NCBI GenBank assembly: GCA_032622095.1
Contig: CP136067.1
Location: 49,391,899 to 49,455,898, forward strand
Direction: 5' to 3'
DNA from: Siphonodentalium dalli
Lineage: Eukaryota; Mollusca; Scaphopoda; Gadilida; Siphonodentaliidae
DNA length: 64,000 bases
In this document: positions 11,315 to 23,017 of the stretch, in pieces
How the letters are laid out: the number at the start of each line of letters is the position of its first letter
Position numbering within the stretch: the stretch's first letter is position 1
Notes under the pieces: generated by a model
The model's database searches: none
What the model saw: the letters and a program-made list of their open reading frames with translations, nothing else
Told to the model about the DNA's origin: nothing
Translations under genes and position numbers: made by a program

Positions 11315-12190
11315 TCGATTATACATTTTGGAACACCTGTCTGTATGTATGTGTGTATGCATGAATGCATGTGTGTACGTGTTATAGACTCTAACACTGC
11401 TCGACTGATCCGACTCGGATTTGGTATTTAACGTGTCAACTTGACCTCGCTCATAGGCATGTTTCTGGACCTTGACCGATTCGACTAAAATTTGTGTGTA
11501 GGACTACTTCGATCCCGGGAGCAATATGGACGGGTCCAATTTCACGTGGGACCATGTTCTCGAACGTGCTGATATAGGCATGTTTCTGGACCAATTGAAC
11601 AATAGTTTGGCCAGACGCTGTATATACTGGGTACTGTCCAGATGGAGGCGATCACAAAAAACATCCCTAAATAGCCCGAACGGAGTCGAGTACATCAGCT
11701 AGTTTAATATATATTTTGGACATTTGTCTGTCTGTTAGCTATGGCCGGGAAAACTGCCGGACAGATTTGACGAAATTTGATACCTAGGGGAAATTATTTC
11801 CAGGGAGTATTTTGGACGGGTCAAATCTTGATCCCGACCTGACTTTGACATTCAAAAAGATCAATTCAAGGTCAAATCTGGTAAAACGGAAGTATTTCAA
11901 CGAAATATAATACCTACTGTTACTTTTGTCCCAGGAGTGTTTCGGGTGGGTCAAATCATGACCCTGACCTGATCTTGACATTCAAAATTGTCAATTCAAG
12001 GTCAAATCGGGTAAAGCCGGGCGGATTTCGACGGGTACTTTTGTCGTGACTTTTGTCCGGGGACTATTTTGGACGGGTCAAATCGTGACCCGACATGACG
12101 TTCACCTTTAAAATGGTCAATTCAAGGTTAAATCGCGCAATTCTCCGAAAATCAGAGGGGAACATCCCGGTCGAAGTAGGGTCCACCAGC
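11315..12190. mobile_element. Helitron-like nonautonomous elements with core tandem repeat
   Basis: The first segment (11315-11702) begins TCGATTATACATTTTGG after an A, continues with a CTGT/ATGT-rich stretch, and ends CTAG followed by T. The next segment (from 11703) again starts with an 'atatattttgg' stretch. It contains about three diverged units of roughly 120 bases built around 'gtcaattcaaggtcaaatc' (near 11860, 11990 and 12115) and fades out near 12190. Both lie in a CDC25 copy C intron that is only 440 bases long in copy B. The ends are less clear than for the pair at 19554-21030. Confidence 0.5.
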
Positions 12191-13740
12191 TACTATTATA
12201 TATTTCTAGATTTAGTTACAAACTAAATACCTGTATATTGTACAAAGAAATGTTTGACAAATAAATATGTATCAATATTACCATACAGGTCATTAAAATA
12301 GATACGACGAAACAAATTTTGAAGGGTGCATGTATCAGGTAAATTTTTATATTTCAAATGATGACAGGAATGCGGAAAGTTGAAGTACCTACGTAATACT
12401 GGCTATCCGATGAGAGCTACGTAATACTGGCTATTTTACATGTATATAAAAACCAAAATAGAAGATGACTGCTGGCGACAATGTTTTCCAAAAAAATTCA
12501 AAGCATTCGATAGCTCCCATCTAGTTGTCAGCCCGAAGATCAATATAAAGTGTGGTGACTATCAGATGAGGGATATGTCTGTACAGTTGCTAAACAATTC
12601 AGTCATGCAAAAGAGGATCAAACAGTAAGATACCAAATTGCTGCCTGTGGTAATGTTTTTTAACGAAATTCGGGAAAATTAGATTACTCTCACCCTGGTT
12701 ATCCAGAAGATCATTGTGGAATCTGGTGACGATCGGACAAGGGGTGTCGTCTGTAGGATCAACCAAATTATTTAGCCATAACAATAGTAAAATTCAAGAT
12801 CACCGCTGGCAGTGGTGTCTTCACAAGGACAGCTTGAGAACAAACCATGGCTCACATCTAGCGGTGACCCAAACTATCCACATGAGAAAAGGTTCTCCAA
12901 TAAAAGCTGGCTGCAGGGTGCGCCAATTGATTCAAATTCGAAATTTATCAGGGTGTACTGCTTGTGGCCATGTTTTCCCCGCAAATTTGATAGACTGATG
13001 GACAAAACCACTGAATCCGTTGAATCAATATACATGTATACATGGATTAATTTATATGCATTGTTATACACAGTACTGGTATATAAAGGTACTGAAAATA
13101 ACAATATTAGTAGTATACACAAAATAAACCATATATCATGGCTATGGGTTCTAGTATCCGAATATGACAGCTGAGAACTTGGTGTGAATTGAAGAGTGGT
13201 GGTGTCTCAAGCATATCTAACCCTCCACGTTAGAAACATGCCATTAAATGTCATAAGTATAATCTAGCTTGAGGGCAGAAGTTATCCATAAAACCCCCCT
13301 TAATTCAACCAGGTCCTCGCGCGATGTATGGTTGATCACACGATGATCTAGGGGGGATTAGAATTGTTGTATAAAAACAGCACTGCATGTAAATATAAAA
13401 TAAAATAGTGCTACATCTTATTACAGATTATTGCCATATATAATCAGTGACTATACAGACAGTCTGACAAAATAAAGTTTCAGTGACACTCTATCCGAAG
13501 AGGGGAATAATTCCATCTGTTACAGTCAATGGAGCAATTATGAATCTGGAAAGGTGAAATTTATAAGTAATACTAGATATCGACATGACGCGATAACATA
13601 TAACGTAAATGCAATATGGCCGCTGGCGACCATGTTTTCCTATAAAATTAAAAAAATATTTGATAGCTCTCATCTGATAGATCAATATCAAGATAAATAT
13701 GAAGTTTGGTGATGATCGGATGAGTGAAGTGGACTGTTTA
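12191..13740. repeat. diverged dispersed repeat units in copy C intron, no gene
   Basis: No gene is seen. Related segments around 'gctggcgacaatgttttcc' (about 12470, 12640, 12800, 12965 and 13620) are followed by 'tggtgatgatcggatgag'-like words. They look like a decayed array of 150-330-base units absent from the matching intron of copy B. Confidence 0.4.
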
Positions 13741-13747
13741 GTAATGC

Positions 13748-14090
13748 TTAAACAGATTCTTACCTTAATATTTTTATGTTCACTTTATAAACTTCACTGA
13801 GTCATCTTTGTCATGTATTGAGTTTGATATCTTTTGTTAACAGTTTATAAATCATGTATGTCTCATGTTTGTTATTTTAATTTATGTGTTTATTATCATT
13901 AAATAAAGTTGCATTCCTTAAAAAGATTCTTACCTCAATGTTTTTATGTTCACTTTATAAACTCCACTGAGTCATCTTTGTCATGTATTGAATTTGATAT
14001 ATTTTGTTAACAGTTTATAAATTATGTATGTCTCGTGTTCGTTATTATATTATATACACTTTATAGTGTGTTTCAGCTGGTTTCAGAACG
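13748..14090. repeat. two-unit tandem repeat, period about 174
   Basis: A segment starting 'agattcttacctt' at about 13752 is repeated at about 13925 with a few substitutions. Both units contain 'gttcactttataaac' and 'gtcatctttgtcatgtattga'. They are noncoding and lie inside the expanded CDC25 copy C intron. Confidence 0.7.
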
Positions 14091-15176
14091 AAAAAAAAAA
14101 GAGAATAAAATCAACAAATTTGTAAATTTAAAAACAATTCAAACGTTGTTGTATTCCATGTCCCAGCCCGGACATATACACCAAATTTCAATAATATTAA
14201 TTGAGAAACAACGGACCAAACGCCATATAGCACCCCGTATACATCTTTTATTCCGAGCTGGCCTTTTATTCCGAGTTGGCACACGTCGATTGGGGCGAGT
14301 TAGCCCTGGGGCGAGTACGCCGATTCCGCACCTTCTCTATTTGCAGCAGGTATACGTTTACGCTGATTTACGCGTAATTTAATTTACAAAGTTCCCCAAT
14401 TGGTATCGTAAATAGAGCGACCATATTTGACAGAGAATGCCCCTGTTATTGATTATCAAGTTGCTATACATTAAAAACGACAAATGCACATGCTCGTTCA
14501 AGCGCAGTAGCCTATTTTCCCCATGTTAAAGGACATCCACAAATACTAAATAACGCTAACCTACTGCGAATGTTTGACACGACAACTGTTAACATATTTG
14601 GGCTGAATTCATCTGACGCGGTATTATTCCTCAAAATAAACAACAAAACCATCGTTACTTGGAAATGTAGTTTGAGCTAACATTTACATAAATCCTCCAC
14701 AACATTTATCCCGACACACACGTCAGATGAAAAACAGACATGAAGTAAACGGCCAAATTGGCCGAAATAAACAACACAAATCTTAGACGAATCAAATGTA
14801 ACCAGTCTAGAACACTGCTCGTCGGGTAATCGGAAGACCCCATCCCCCGAAACAGTTGGATCTATAATCTGAACATTTATGACAGGTTTGACTCTACAAT
14901 TGATGCAAATTGACATAATTATATCAATTACCATATACCGATAGCGATTTGCAAAAGAAAGGGACATTTTACGGAACCATGTTCAATACAATATTATCTA
15001 CATCCAAAATTCAGTCAGCAATTCAAGTTATATTTCTACTAGGAGCACAATGTCTCGACAACACCGTCTCAATCGCCCTCAAACATGAGTATTCCAAATG
15101 GATATAGGATGGCAGAACACATTGCAAACAATTACGCTACTACATAATATCTATTACAGAAAAAAAATTGACGTAC
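14091..15176. other. remaining copy C intron sequence
   Basis: No gene is seen. The part from about 14820 to 15176 resembles the copy B intron at 33240-33588, so it is ancestral intron. The part before it has no match in copy B and no recognisable content. Confidence 0.5.
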
Positions 15177-15275
15177 CTGCATATGCCCGCCTTCGTACTC
15201 ATACGGGTATCGGCAGTCAACGACCACAAAATCATCGGAGCTTTGACTGTATCCGCCGGATATTAGGTATTCTAA
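15177..15275 (-). pseudogene. CDC25 copy C, rhodanese exon
   Basis: An open 99-base exon between a TTTTTACAG acceptor and a GTACGT donor encodes [20 protein letters not shown]. It is the same length and phase as 33687-33589. Confidence 0.9.
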
Positions 15276-15907
15276 CTGTAAAAACGGGAACGATAATGTT
15301 ATAAGCTATGCTGCGTACTAATAATCTATAAATGGAGTCCCAAAAATGCAATCATTGCACAATGTCGAACAAATGTTGTCGATCATTTTTTATTCGCTAC
15401 ATAGTTGTCATATTTTGTCACATTTGCTGAATCTTTATGCTGCCACATTGTAGTATATTTGCTGCACATATTGCTGTCATGAGCGTTGTTTTTTGGTAGT
15501 TATGACAGAAATAGGTTATGATATATGAACAGTTCAGCATATGGGCTTGCGATTCAGCTTCTGATTCTTTCGTCACCTGAACATATGGCGTTTGGTCCGT
15601 TGGTTCTTTTGATGTAAACATATTTTATTCCAATCAATAATAACATATTTAAACATTTGACAAATATTTTACATTATAAGACAGAATAATATATATATAA
15701 TGGGATGATTGGAAAGGGGATTAAACAACAAGCCCAAGGGCTTTTATTAAGTTTGCTCCCCTTTGTTACGCGCCCGCTCTTCATTAAGTGTAGAGGGGGG
15801 GCTCAGACTGGAAGGAATGAAGCTATCATAATGATAGTATACTGTTGTTGTCGTGAGAAGCAAGGAGATATATTGTGAAGGATAAAGAAATAGAGAGGAC
15901 GAGAGAG

Positions 15908-15938
<31 letters not shown>

Positions 15939-16198
15939 TAAAGGGGATGAGATGCTGTGAGAGGGGGTAGTGATGAGGAGTGTTCAATAATTGAGTTGAG
16001 TGTTTGCGTAATAATAATAATGATGCTCGTCTATACTATTATTTGTGTGTCAGGCGCCATGGGAGGGGGGGGGTCAAGCGCAGTTATTAATATGTTGCAT
16101 TGGTCAGTAAGTAATTAGACATGTATAGATGGGAATATCATTCTGTCGCTTAACTCGACCAGAATCAAAAGCCATTCATTGTCGTACAGGTGATAGAA

Positions 16199-17365
16199 TC
16201 ATGGAAATCTTTTTGTTCTCATGATATAGGTCTGAACTGCATTAAATATTTGTTTATTTTCGGGAAGGCTAAGCTCCCTTGATCCCCGCAATAGAGTGTT
16301 TTCAGATAGGGCAACATTGGGTAGGGAGTCGTATAGTTCTCTTCTGGGCTCTTGATAGAAAGTACATTCAAAGAGATAGTGGTAAGTTGTCTCAAGTTCT
16401 CCACATAAACAAAAGGGGACATATTTTACATGATTATCTGTCAGGTCACCACTCAGGTGGCTACAATTCAGTCTTAACCGGGTATGGAGGATATGAGATT
16501 TACGGGATTTACTATGATAAAAATAGGCAGGTGGACGTATATTGTCACTGTTCAGTTCCTTTTTGAAGTCTTCGATTGTACTGCTGCTCTTTGTAGTTTC
16601 CGGTAGTTTGTTCCATTCCGTAATTGCAGATGGTAAGAACGAATCCATATAGTAGTCATAGTTAATATTCGAGTGTAGTCTTATATGTTCAAATCTGAAG
16701 TTATATCTGGAATTATTTGCCTGGATTGGTCGTACATAGTTTCTTAAGATTGATGGGGCAGTTCCGCGTATCATTTTAAAAAATTGGCATAGTTTGTGTT
16801 TTCTACGTCGTGAGGAGAGGAGTTCGCAGCCAGTTTCTGATAAAAGACGCGCGTTACTCGTACTGATGGTTGCACCTGTTACAATTCGGGCCATTTCATA
16901 CTGAACCTTTTCAATGTTATCACTAAGATAATCAGGGCAGTTATCCCAAACAGGGGAGGCATATTCCAGTATTGGTCGGATAAATGTATAATGTATTTTT
17001 TCAAGCGTTACTCTGCTTAGCCTGTATCTGTGTTTACGTACTAAATTTACTCGACTCCATGCTATGTCAAGCATAGATCTGATGTGGATACCCCATGATC
17101 CCATGCTGTCGAAAGTAAGTCCCAGATGTTTATGGCTGTCAACCTCAACAATTGTCGCGGTTCCCATGGTCAGTTGTGGATGATATACTGGTGTTTCTTT
17201 CCTGGAGATTAAGAGAGCTTCCGTTTTCAGGGGATTGAATTTTACAAGCCATTCTGATGCCCAACACACGAGAGTTTGGAGGTCATCGTTGATTAGTTTT
17301 GCGGCCATGGTGGGGTCTTCGATAGTAAGAAATAGAGAAGTGTCATCAGCAAATAGACGAATGTT
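16199..17365 (-). pseudogene. L2 element 2 ORF2, RT C-terminal part
   Basis: The frame is open from just after the nonsense codon at about 17366 through LFADDTSLF and the C-terminal Cys/His cluster (CLCGELETTYHYLFEC) to TGA at 16199. It encodes the end of the RT, thumb and tail. It reads through QFFKMIRG where element 1 has its stop codon. Confidence 0.88.
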
Positions 17366-18184
17366 TCACCGTATATTTTCGGTTATATCATTAATATAAA
17401 TTAAAAACAGAAGTGGGCCTAGTACGGAGCCTTGCGGCACACCTGCTGTTACATCTTGTAGTTCAGAGTGTGTGTCGTCTATGACAACCTGCTGTTGTCT
17501 ACATTCTAGATACGATTTCATCAAGTTATACAAGTTTCCTCTTATACCAATTTTTGTCAGTTTGTTCAAGAGGCCACGGTGCCAGACTTTATCGAATGCT
17601 TGACTTATGTCACAGAATATACACCGGACCTCTTTTCCGTCGTCTAATGATCGACATATATTGTCATATATTTCGGTAAGTTGAAAAACTGTTGAATCGT
17701 TGGGCATGAAACCAGTTTGTTTTCATCAAGAAATTCCCATAGATATTTATAAATACATTTTTCATAGACCTTTGAGACGCAGCTTAGTAGAGAAATTGGT
17801 CGGTAATTTGATATAAGACCGGGATCACCACTCTTAAATATATGTGTAACATGTGAACGCTTCCACTGGTGTGGGTAGTAACTGTTTTCGGTAAATGTTC
17901 TAAAATATAATTCAAGAGGTTCACAGAGCGAGGAGGCACAACTTTTCAAAACTCTCGGACTTATTCCGTCGGGCCCACTTGACTTAGATATTTTAAGACT
18001 TTTTAACGCTTTGTAAATGTCAGGGGCTGTGATTTTTATATCGCTTAATGTGGATATGGAGTTATCCGGTTCAAGGACTGGTAGGCGTTTCCCGATGTCA
18101 TCAACTGATGAAATTTTACAAAAATACGAATTGAAAGCATTTGCTTTTTCAGTTGGTGAGATCAGGAAGTCGCCGTTGGTGTTC

Positions 18185-18999
18185 CAAGATACTGGAAAGA
18201 ACTCCATGTTCATGAGCAGAAAGGATCTTACACAATCGGATATAAAACGAATAAAGTCCATACTTATTGATCAGTTTAACCAGGAATGGTTGGGAAATGT
18301 AGCTACATCATCAAGGGGTGGTTTCTATGGTGGTATTTCTGTACGTCCGGGGATTAGAAGATATCTAACTCAACTTCCATGGTATTTAGCCGAATGCATT
18401 GTTAAGATTAGGACATCAAATCATCGATTACCAATAGAAAGTGGACGGTGGAAAAAATCAAAACAGAATGACAGAGTTTGTACATTATGTAATGACGGAA
18501 TAGGAGATGAATACCACTTTGTAATTAAATGTTCACACCTTAATGATATCCGAATCAAATATATCCCGGACTATTACTGGAAATATCCCAGCAAAGAAAA
18601 GTTCTATAGACTTCTATCGATTGAAAATATTAGTATATTGCGGAGATTATCATTATATCTTAAGTGTGCCTTTAAGGAATTGCCCAAAATATGAGACACT
18701 GGAGACCCCACCCGCCTGGGCAAAAACTCCCCATTTCAAAACACATCCCAATTGTTGAGACCGGGGGTAATTATAACTACTGTTCCCCTGCATTATTCGA
18801 TGTGGGTGACAAAATGGGAATGGGCGTGCCTTCACCCAGCGGGATTGAGATGTATAAATATTATGTTATTATGGCTGTGGCATGAGTATACGATTATATA
18901 GCCACTAAATAGTTTCCTGCTATTGTACATATATGTATATATATATTTTGCATGTTCTGTGTTAAATCATAGCTTTCGCAATAAACTGATTGATTGATT
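18185..18999 (+). mobile_element. nested 5'-truncated non-LTR retrotransposon
   Basis: Element 1 reads uninterrupted at the matching site (about 4590-4600), so the 815-base insertion is exact. It is flanked by only 4-5 shared bases (gttc) and ends in a (TGAT)n run, a typical L2/CR1-like 3' tail. It carries the end of an ORF. The same family occurs at 41283-41780 on the minus strand. Confidence 0.85.
18186..18694 (+). pseudogene. retrotransposon ORF2 C-terminal fragment
   Basis: The reading frame ends at TGA at 18692-18694. It encodes RKDLTQSDIKRIKSILID, an SGRWKKS segment and a Cys/His cluster CTLCNDGIGDEYHFVIKC followed by SHLNDIRIKYIP. The cluster is the C-terminal knuckle seen after the RT in this retrotransposon group. 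The RT and endonuclease are absent (5' truncation), so it encodes no functional enzyme. Confidence 0.8.
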
Positions 19000-19219
19000 G
19001 TTCAAGGGGGGTATTGATCTATCACTGGTAGCAAATACTATTTTTTGGAGGGTTTTCCACCAGGAAGACTGGTCATGTGATGGGCTATTCAATGTGTTCT
19101 CATTCTTGGTGTCATAATCACGTTTGCTTTTTCTAATAGCCGATGTAGTTTAATTTTTTTATAATTTATTTGGCGTTGTTGCTTTTTAGCAACAATATGA
19201 AAAAAATCATTTCGCGTAC

Positions 19220-19296
19220 CTCATATTTAGTTGGTGTCTCTGATTGGAGAAATCACTGAAGCTACGATCATGATTGTTGGTGTGTGCTGTCGGTGT
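19220..19296 (-). pseudogene. CDC25 copy C, short N-terminal exon with 1-bp deletion
   Basis: This exon is 77 bases against 78 in copy B (34984-34907). One G is missing near 19253, which shifts the frame after about 19 codons. Acceptor TTTTCCAG and donor GTACGC are kept. Confidence 0.8.
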
Positions 19297-19553
19297 CTGG
19301 AAAACAGAAAACAAACGGTTTTACTACAACAACATTTGAATGATGAATTCCATATAGTATTGAACATGGGTAATATATGTAGTATTATATTAATAATACG
19401 CATAATGTCAACAAATATTGACAAGCGTTTACAATTGGGATCGGAGGACACGTTTAAGTTAGCGTGTTAGCTGATTATGGTAAATGGTACATATAATATA
19501 CACAATGCTACGCATGTTTGACATTTAGACCTATTATAAAGGAGCTAATCTAA

Positions 19554-20059
19554 TCTCATATATATTTTGAAGACCTCTGTCTGTCTATATGTATGTCTGT
19601 ATGTATGTCATTTATACAAATCTACGATTCTCGACCGATCGGGACGAAACTTGGTACGTGTGTGTAGTTTGACCAGGCGGTCGTCGTTGTCGTATTGGAG
19701 AGCCCGTGCGGCGCCCGCTTCGCGCATGCGCAGACGAGATCTCGGAAACGGGTGGAGCTATCGACTTGAAATTTGCTATGTGAATGTATCATGCTCCGGA
19801 TACGAATTTTATCGGATCGCCGAGCCCGTGCGACGCAAGTTTCGCGCATGCGCAGACCAGATATCGGAAACGGGTGGAGCTATCGACTTGAAATTTCCTA
19901 TGTGAATGTATGTTGCCCCGGATACGAATTTTATCGCGTCGCCGAGCCCGTGCGACACCAGCTTCGCGCATGCGCAGACCAGATCTCGGAAACGGGTGGA
20001 GCTATCGACTTGAATTTTGGTTTTTGAATAGCCCGGACAACGTCGGGCTCATCGGCTAG
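19554..20059. mobile_element. Helitron-like element with 130-bp core tandem repeat (first of two)
   Basis: It begins TCTCATATATATTTTG directly after an A and ends CTAG before a T. A hairpin, agcccg-gacaacgt-cgggct, stands about 6 bases before the end: classic Helitron 3' architecture. The core holds about 2.6 GC-rich units of roughly 130 bases around 'cgcgcatgcgcagac' (near 19722, 19842 and 19965). CDC25 copy B has the empty site at 35191/35192. There is no Rep/helicase gene, so it is nonautonomous. Confidence 0.75.
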
Positions 20060-21030
20060 TCTTCTATACTATATATTTTGAGACTTCGTATATATGTGTG
20101 TGTGTGTACTTCATAGAATCCAAAACGCGTGTAAAGATTGAGCTCAAACTTCCTATGTAAGTGTCAAATCCCACCGACACGACCGTGGTCGCGGTTTAGA
20201 GAAGCTCAGAGCACCCGTTCTCCAATCTCAAATCACCGCAAAGGCACGGCGGGGGTTAATCAAGTGATTATTTAATGAGCGTTTGTTTTTGACGCATCTC
20301 TATAAAGAGCGTCTGTTTCCCATTCAACGTTATTCGCATCTGCAGAGTTATACGGGAACGCAAATGTTATCGCTCGAAAATTTATTCCCTGCGAGCACGG
20401 ATGGCGCGCTTTGTTTTTACAGTATATACCTTCGGTATATACCGAAATCATCCCAGATAATCACGAATATAGCATCAGATTTCTCCTCAGATATACCGTT
20501 ATAAAGCTACTGGAATCTGCCAATCTACGGGAAATTCCAGGGAATGCCGATTGAGCTCAAACTTGCTACCTACGGGAAGTGTCATATATATGAGTGTGTC
20601 CCTTATAGACTCTAACCGATTGAGCTCAAACTTGCTAAATATTGACTGGGAAATTCCAGGGAATGCCGATTGAGCTCAAACTTGCTACCTACGGGAAGTG
20701 TCATATATATGTGTGTGTCCTTTATAGACTCGAACCGATTGAGCTCAAACTTGCTAAATACGGGAAGTGTCATGGACGGGTTCATTGAAAAACAAAAACA
20801 AATCGGGTAAAATTTAAAAACAAAAATTCAATTAAAAATTAAAAAAGCACAATTAACTCATTGAAAAACAAAATAATTAACTCATTGAAAAACAAAAAAT
20901 AAATTGTCATATTTCTGACTATTGCCGAAATTTGGTGCAAATGCAGCACAAGTGTCTCGGAACCTGTTGCAATTGCTTTTTCGAACAAAGCCATGGGACG
21001 AATGCCGCCAGTGGCGGGCTAACCTGCTAG
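20060..21030. mobile_element. second Helitron-like element, head-to-tail
   Basis: It starts TCTTCTATACTATATATT immediately after the CTAG of the first element and ends with a gccagtggc-type hairpin and CTAG before T at 21031. It contains two units of about 119 bases (about 20528-20646 and 20648-20766) around 'ccgattgagctcaaacttgc', and a 9-bp-arm hairpin at about 20431 (gtatatacc-ttc-ggtatatac). No coding content is recognised. Confidence 0.7.
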
Positions 21031-21199
21031 TATATATATAATTTGACCATTGAAGCGCCATAAATTATATTTTAGTTTTAATATCATTAAGTGCATTAAA
21101 GCTTTTTTGTTAAAAATGAACAGAAAAGTTTTCACAATTGATAGTAAAGGACCTCTGTTCCAGATGTCAATTTTACCCACAACAAATGTCATCACTTAC

Positions 21200-21316
21200 C
21201 TCTACGTCTATACCGATATCTCTGGACGACTCGTCGACGTGAAGCTTGAAGTCACAAGGGCTCAACCGTTGGGTAATATCCATGGTATCGTCTACGTCGA
21301 ACGTGATGCTGGGATA
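21200..21316 (-). pseudogene. CDC25 copy C, N-terminal exon
   Basis: An open 117-base exon between a TTTCAG acceptor and a GTAAGT donor encodes YPSITFDVDDTM and ends SSRDIGIDVE. It matches 35480-35364. A longer open frame on the opposite strand at 21050-21451 is its shadow. Confidence 0.82.
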
Positions 21317-23017
21317 CTGAAAGCAATAATTTTCCATGAATTAAGATGGCAGAAAACTAAGCTCTTGAGTTCATATCTAACTGAACCTGAATCTCAACTA
21401 CACAGTAGATACCGATTATTCCATACAATGGAACGTGTCCACCTGTTCTGACACATTCATTTATTTTCAAATAGTACACGTAAATATCCATTGCCAACTT
21501 TTCTAGGAACACCAGTATATATAACGTAAAAATCAATCTGTATCAATGCGGACGAAAACCTATTGAGGAGCTATGCAAAAATTAGAACAGTGCTCCTTTT
21601 CGACGGTTAGCTGGAGTTCGGACAGATAAATTATACCAACAGTTAGAGTAATCATGTTCCCGTTTTAAACAATGGCAGTAGTTGCAATCCTATACAATAA
21701 AATGTCAATTTTTGTTAAAACGATACTCACGCTGATAAAGACACGAAGAAGGAATGGAAAAAGGAAACAGTCAGATCTGACCACTAATAATCAACGAGAG
21801 AGAATGAATAACAAAATCTAAAATCTTATCCTTATAAAGTAAGACATAACTGTTGTTTATGTTGGCCATAAAAGATGTGAGAATCAATTCGCGATCTTGT
21901 ACGATAACACACTGTAACACATCGGGATCGCGTGGCAGCTCACGGATACGGCTGCCTATCACAACTCGGGCGTTAAAATTACACAGATAGTGGGAAGAGC
22001 AGCGTCGATGCGCATGACAACGTGTTAGATTTCTTGTTCAGAAGTGTTTAGTCACATGTTTGGACAGGAGATAACAGTTTGTGAGTGAAATTCAGCCCAT
22101 ATCATACCATGTCAACTTCGGTTCACTTGTACAACTTATCAACTACGTTTCCTATGTATTAATGTTAGTGGTATGGCAGTTGCCTGATGGTCGTTTCGAA
22201 ACACTAAGGGGAATCACTAATTATAACTGTCCTCTCGCATCCAATTATGTTTTAGTTCAACCAAATTGCATAATGGGTTTCAGCATCGAAAACCAACTAC
22301 CTGTATATGATTCGTGTGTTTTCATGGGTTACCGTCATTTCATGTGTTAATATATTAGTGTCAATCTAAATCTTTCAGGCAGATATTTTGCAAGTTGTTT
22401 TTTATTTTTCGCACAAGGGTGAGATGAACGCTATTTATTTGAAATATCAGGAATAGACGAACGTGAACGTTCTTTATTGTTTTTTTATTGACAAAAAATC
22501 AGAGTCACTGAAACTTTTCTAAATTCTACGACATAATACTTCTTTGAACAAAGTCGTGGAGACTTTATAGTCATTTCTGAGCATCACAAAAGTGTTAACT
22601 TCACAAAACCCGGATGTAAAAGCCAATTAACATATTAACTACGGTCAGAGCACAATGGGCATTACTACGAAAACAATTGACGTCAAAATCTTCCCTTTTG
22701 CCTAGTTTTAAACTTACCACAGTTCAGAGATGGAGAGTTGAAAGTATTAAGTGTCTATGGTGCGTTTTCTACTGAAACCAAAAGAAATTAAACTGAACAG
22801 GTCACGCGGGACACAATTTTATTATCTACATTCACATATCACGTGACTCAGTCGAGCTTGGGTTACATATTGAGTAACTGATTGAATTCAACCAACAAAG
22901 CGCCGCTTTCCGGTTTGTCAGCAGCCTAAGCGCGACCGTCAGCGTTTTCTTGTCTGATGGTGTGAACGTCTTACCCCTTTTATTAATGACCGGATCTAGG
23001 AACTGACGTATTTGATC
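21317..23017. other. upstream flank of copy C, no gene recognised
   Basis: 21317-21820 is duplicated at 35481-35990 above copy B. Beyond that, a minus frame (about 21960-21771, containing RIRELPRDPDVLQCVIVQDR) looks protein-like but has no in-phase splice to the next CDC25 exon, so I do not call it. A plus frame at 22081-22350 has no family resemblance. Confidence 0.35.

Larger units (their letters stand above)
15614..19152 (-). mobile_element. 5'-truncated, decayed L2 element 2 with nested insertion
   Basis: This is close kin of element 1, covering part of ORF2 and the 3' region. ORF2 pieces are at 18185-17644, 17707-17366 and 17308-16199. Damage relative to element 1 is a TGC to TGA change at about 17366, a 19-base deletion near 17716, loss of everything upstream of about 19152, and an insertion at 18185-18999. 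At its C-terminal end it keeps the lysine codon that is a stop in element 1. It occupies the place where CDC25 copy C should have the exon matching 34391-34116, so an exon-bearing segment of roughly 0.8 kb was lost with or after the insertion. Confidence 0.88.
1386..21316 (-). pseudogene. cdc25-like: CDC25-like phosphatase copy C, broken pseudogene
   Basis: CDC25 proteins remove inhibitory phosphates from CDK1/CDK2 and drive cell-cycle entry. Five recognisable exons plus one frameshifted exon lie in order on the minus strand: 21316-21200, 19296-19220, 15275-15177, 11222-11101, 10762-10647 and 1511-1386. The rhodanese motif [11 protein letters not shown] and the loop [10 protein letters not shown] are intact, but the exon at 19296 lacks one base relative to copy B and the exon at 10762 lacks two bases, which leads to an early stop. 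The exon equivalent to 34391-34116 of copy B is missing where a retrotransposon sits. Insertions (full L2 element, Helitron-like elements, second L2 copy) have spread the gene over 20 kb. A functional product is very unlikely. Confidence 0.88.

Noticed and set aside
21771..21962. First coding exon of CDC25 copy C
   Set aside because: The frame ends in a stop before the candidate donor and is not in phase with the next exon; no homologue remains above copy B to test it.
22081..22350. Plus-strand 89-codon frame
   Set aside because: It starts with GTG, has no recognisable motif, and has no second copy or splice context.
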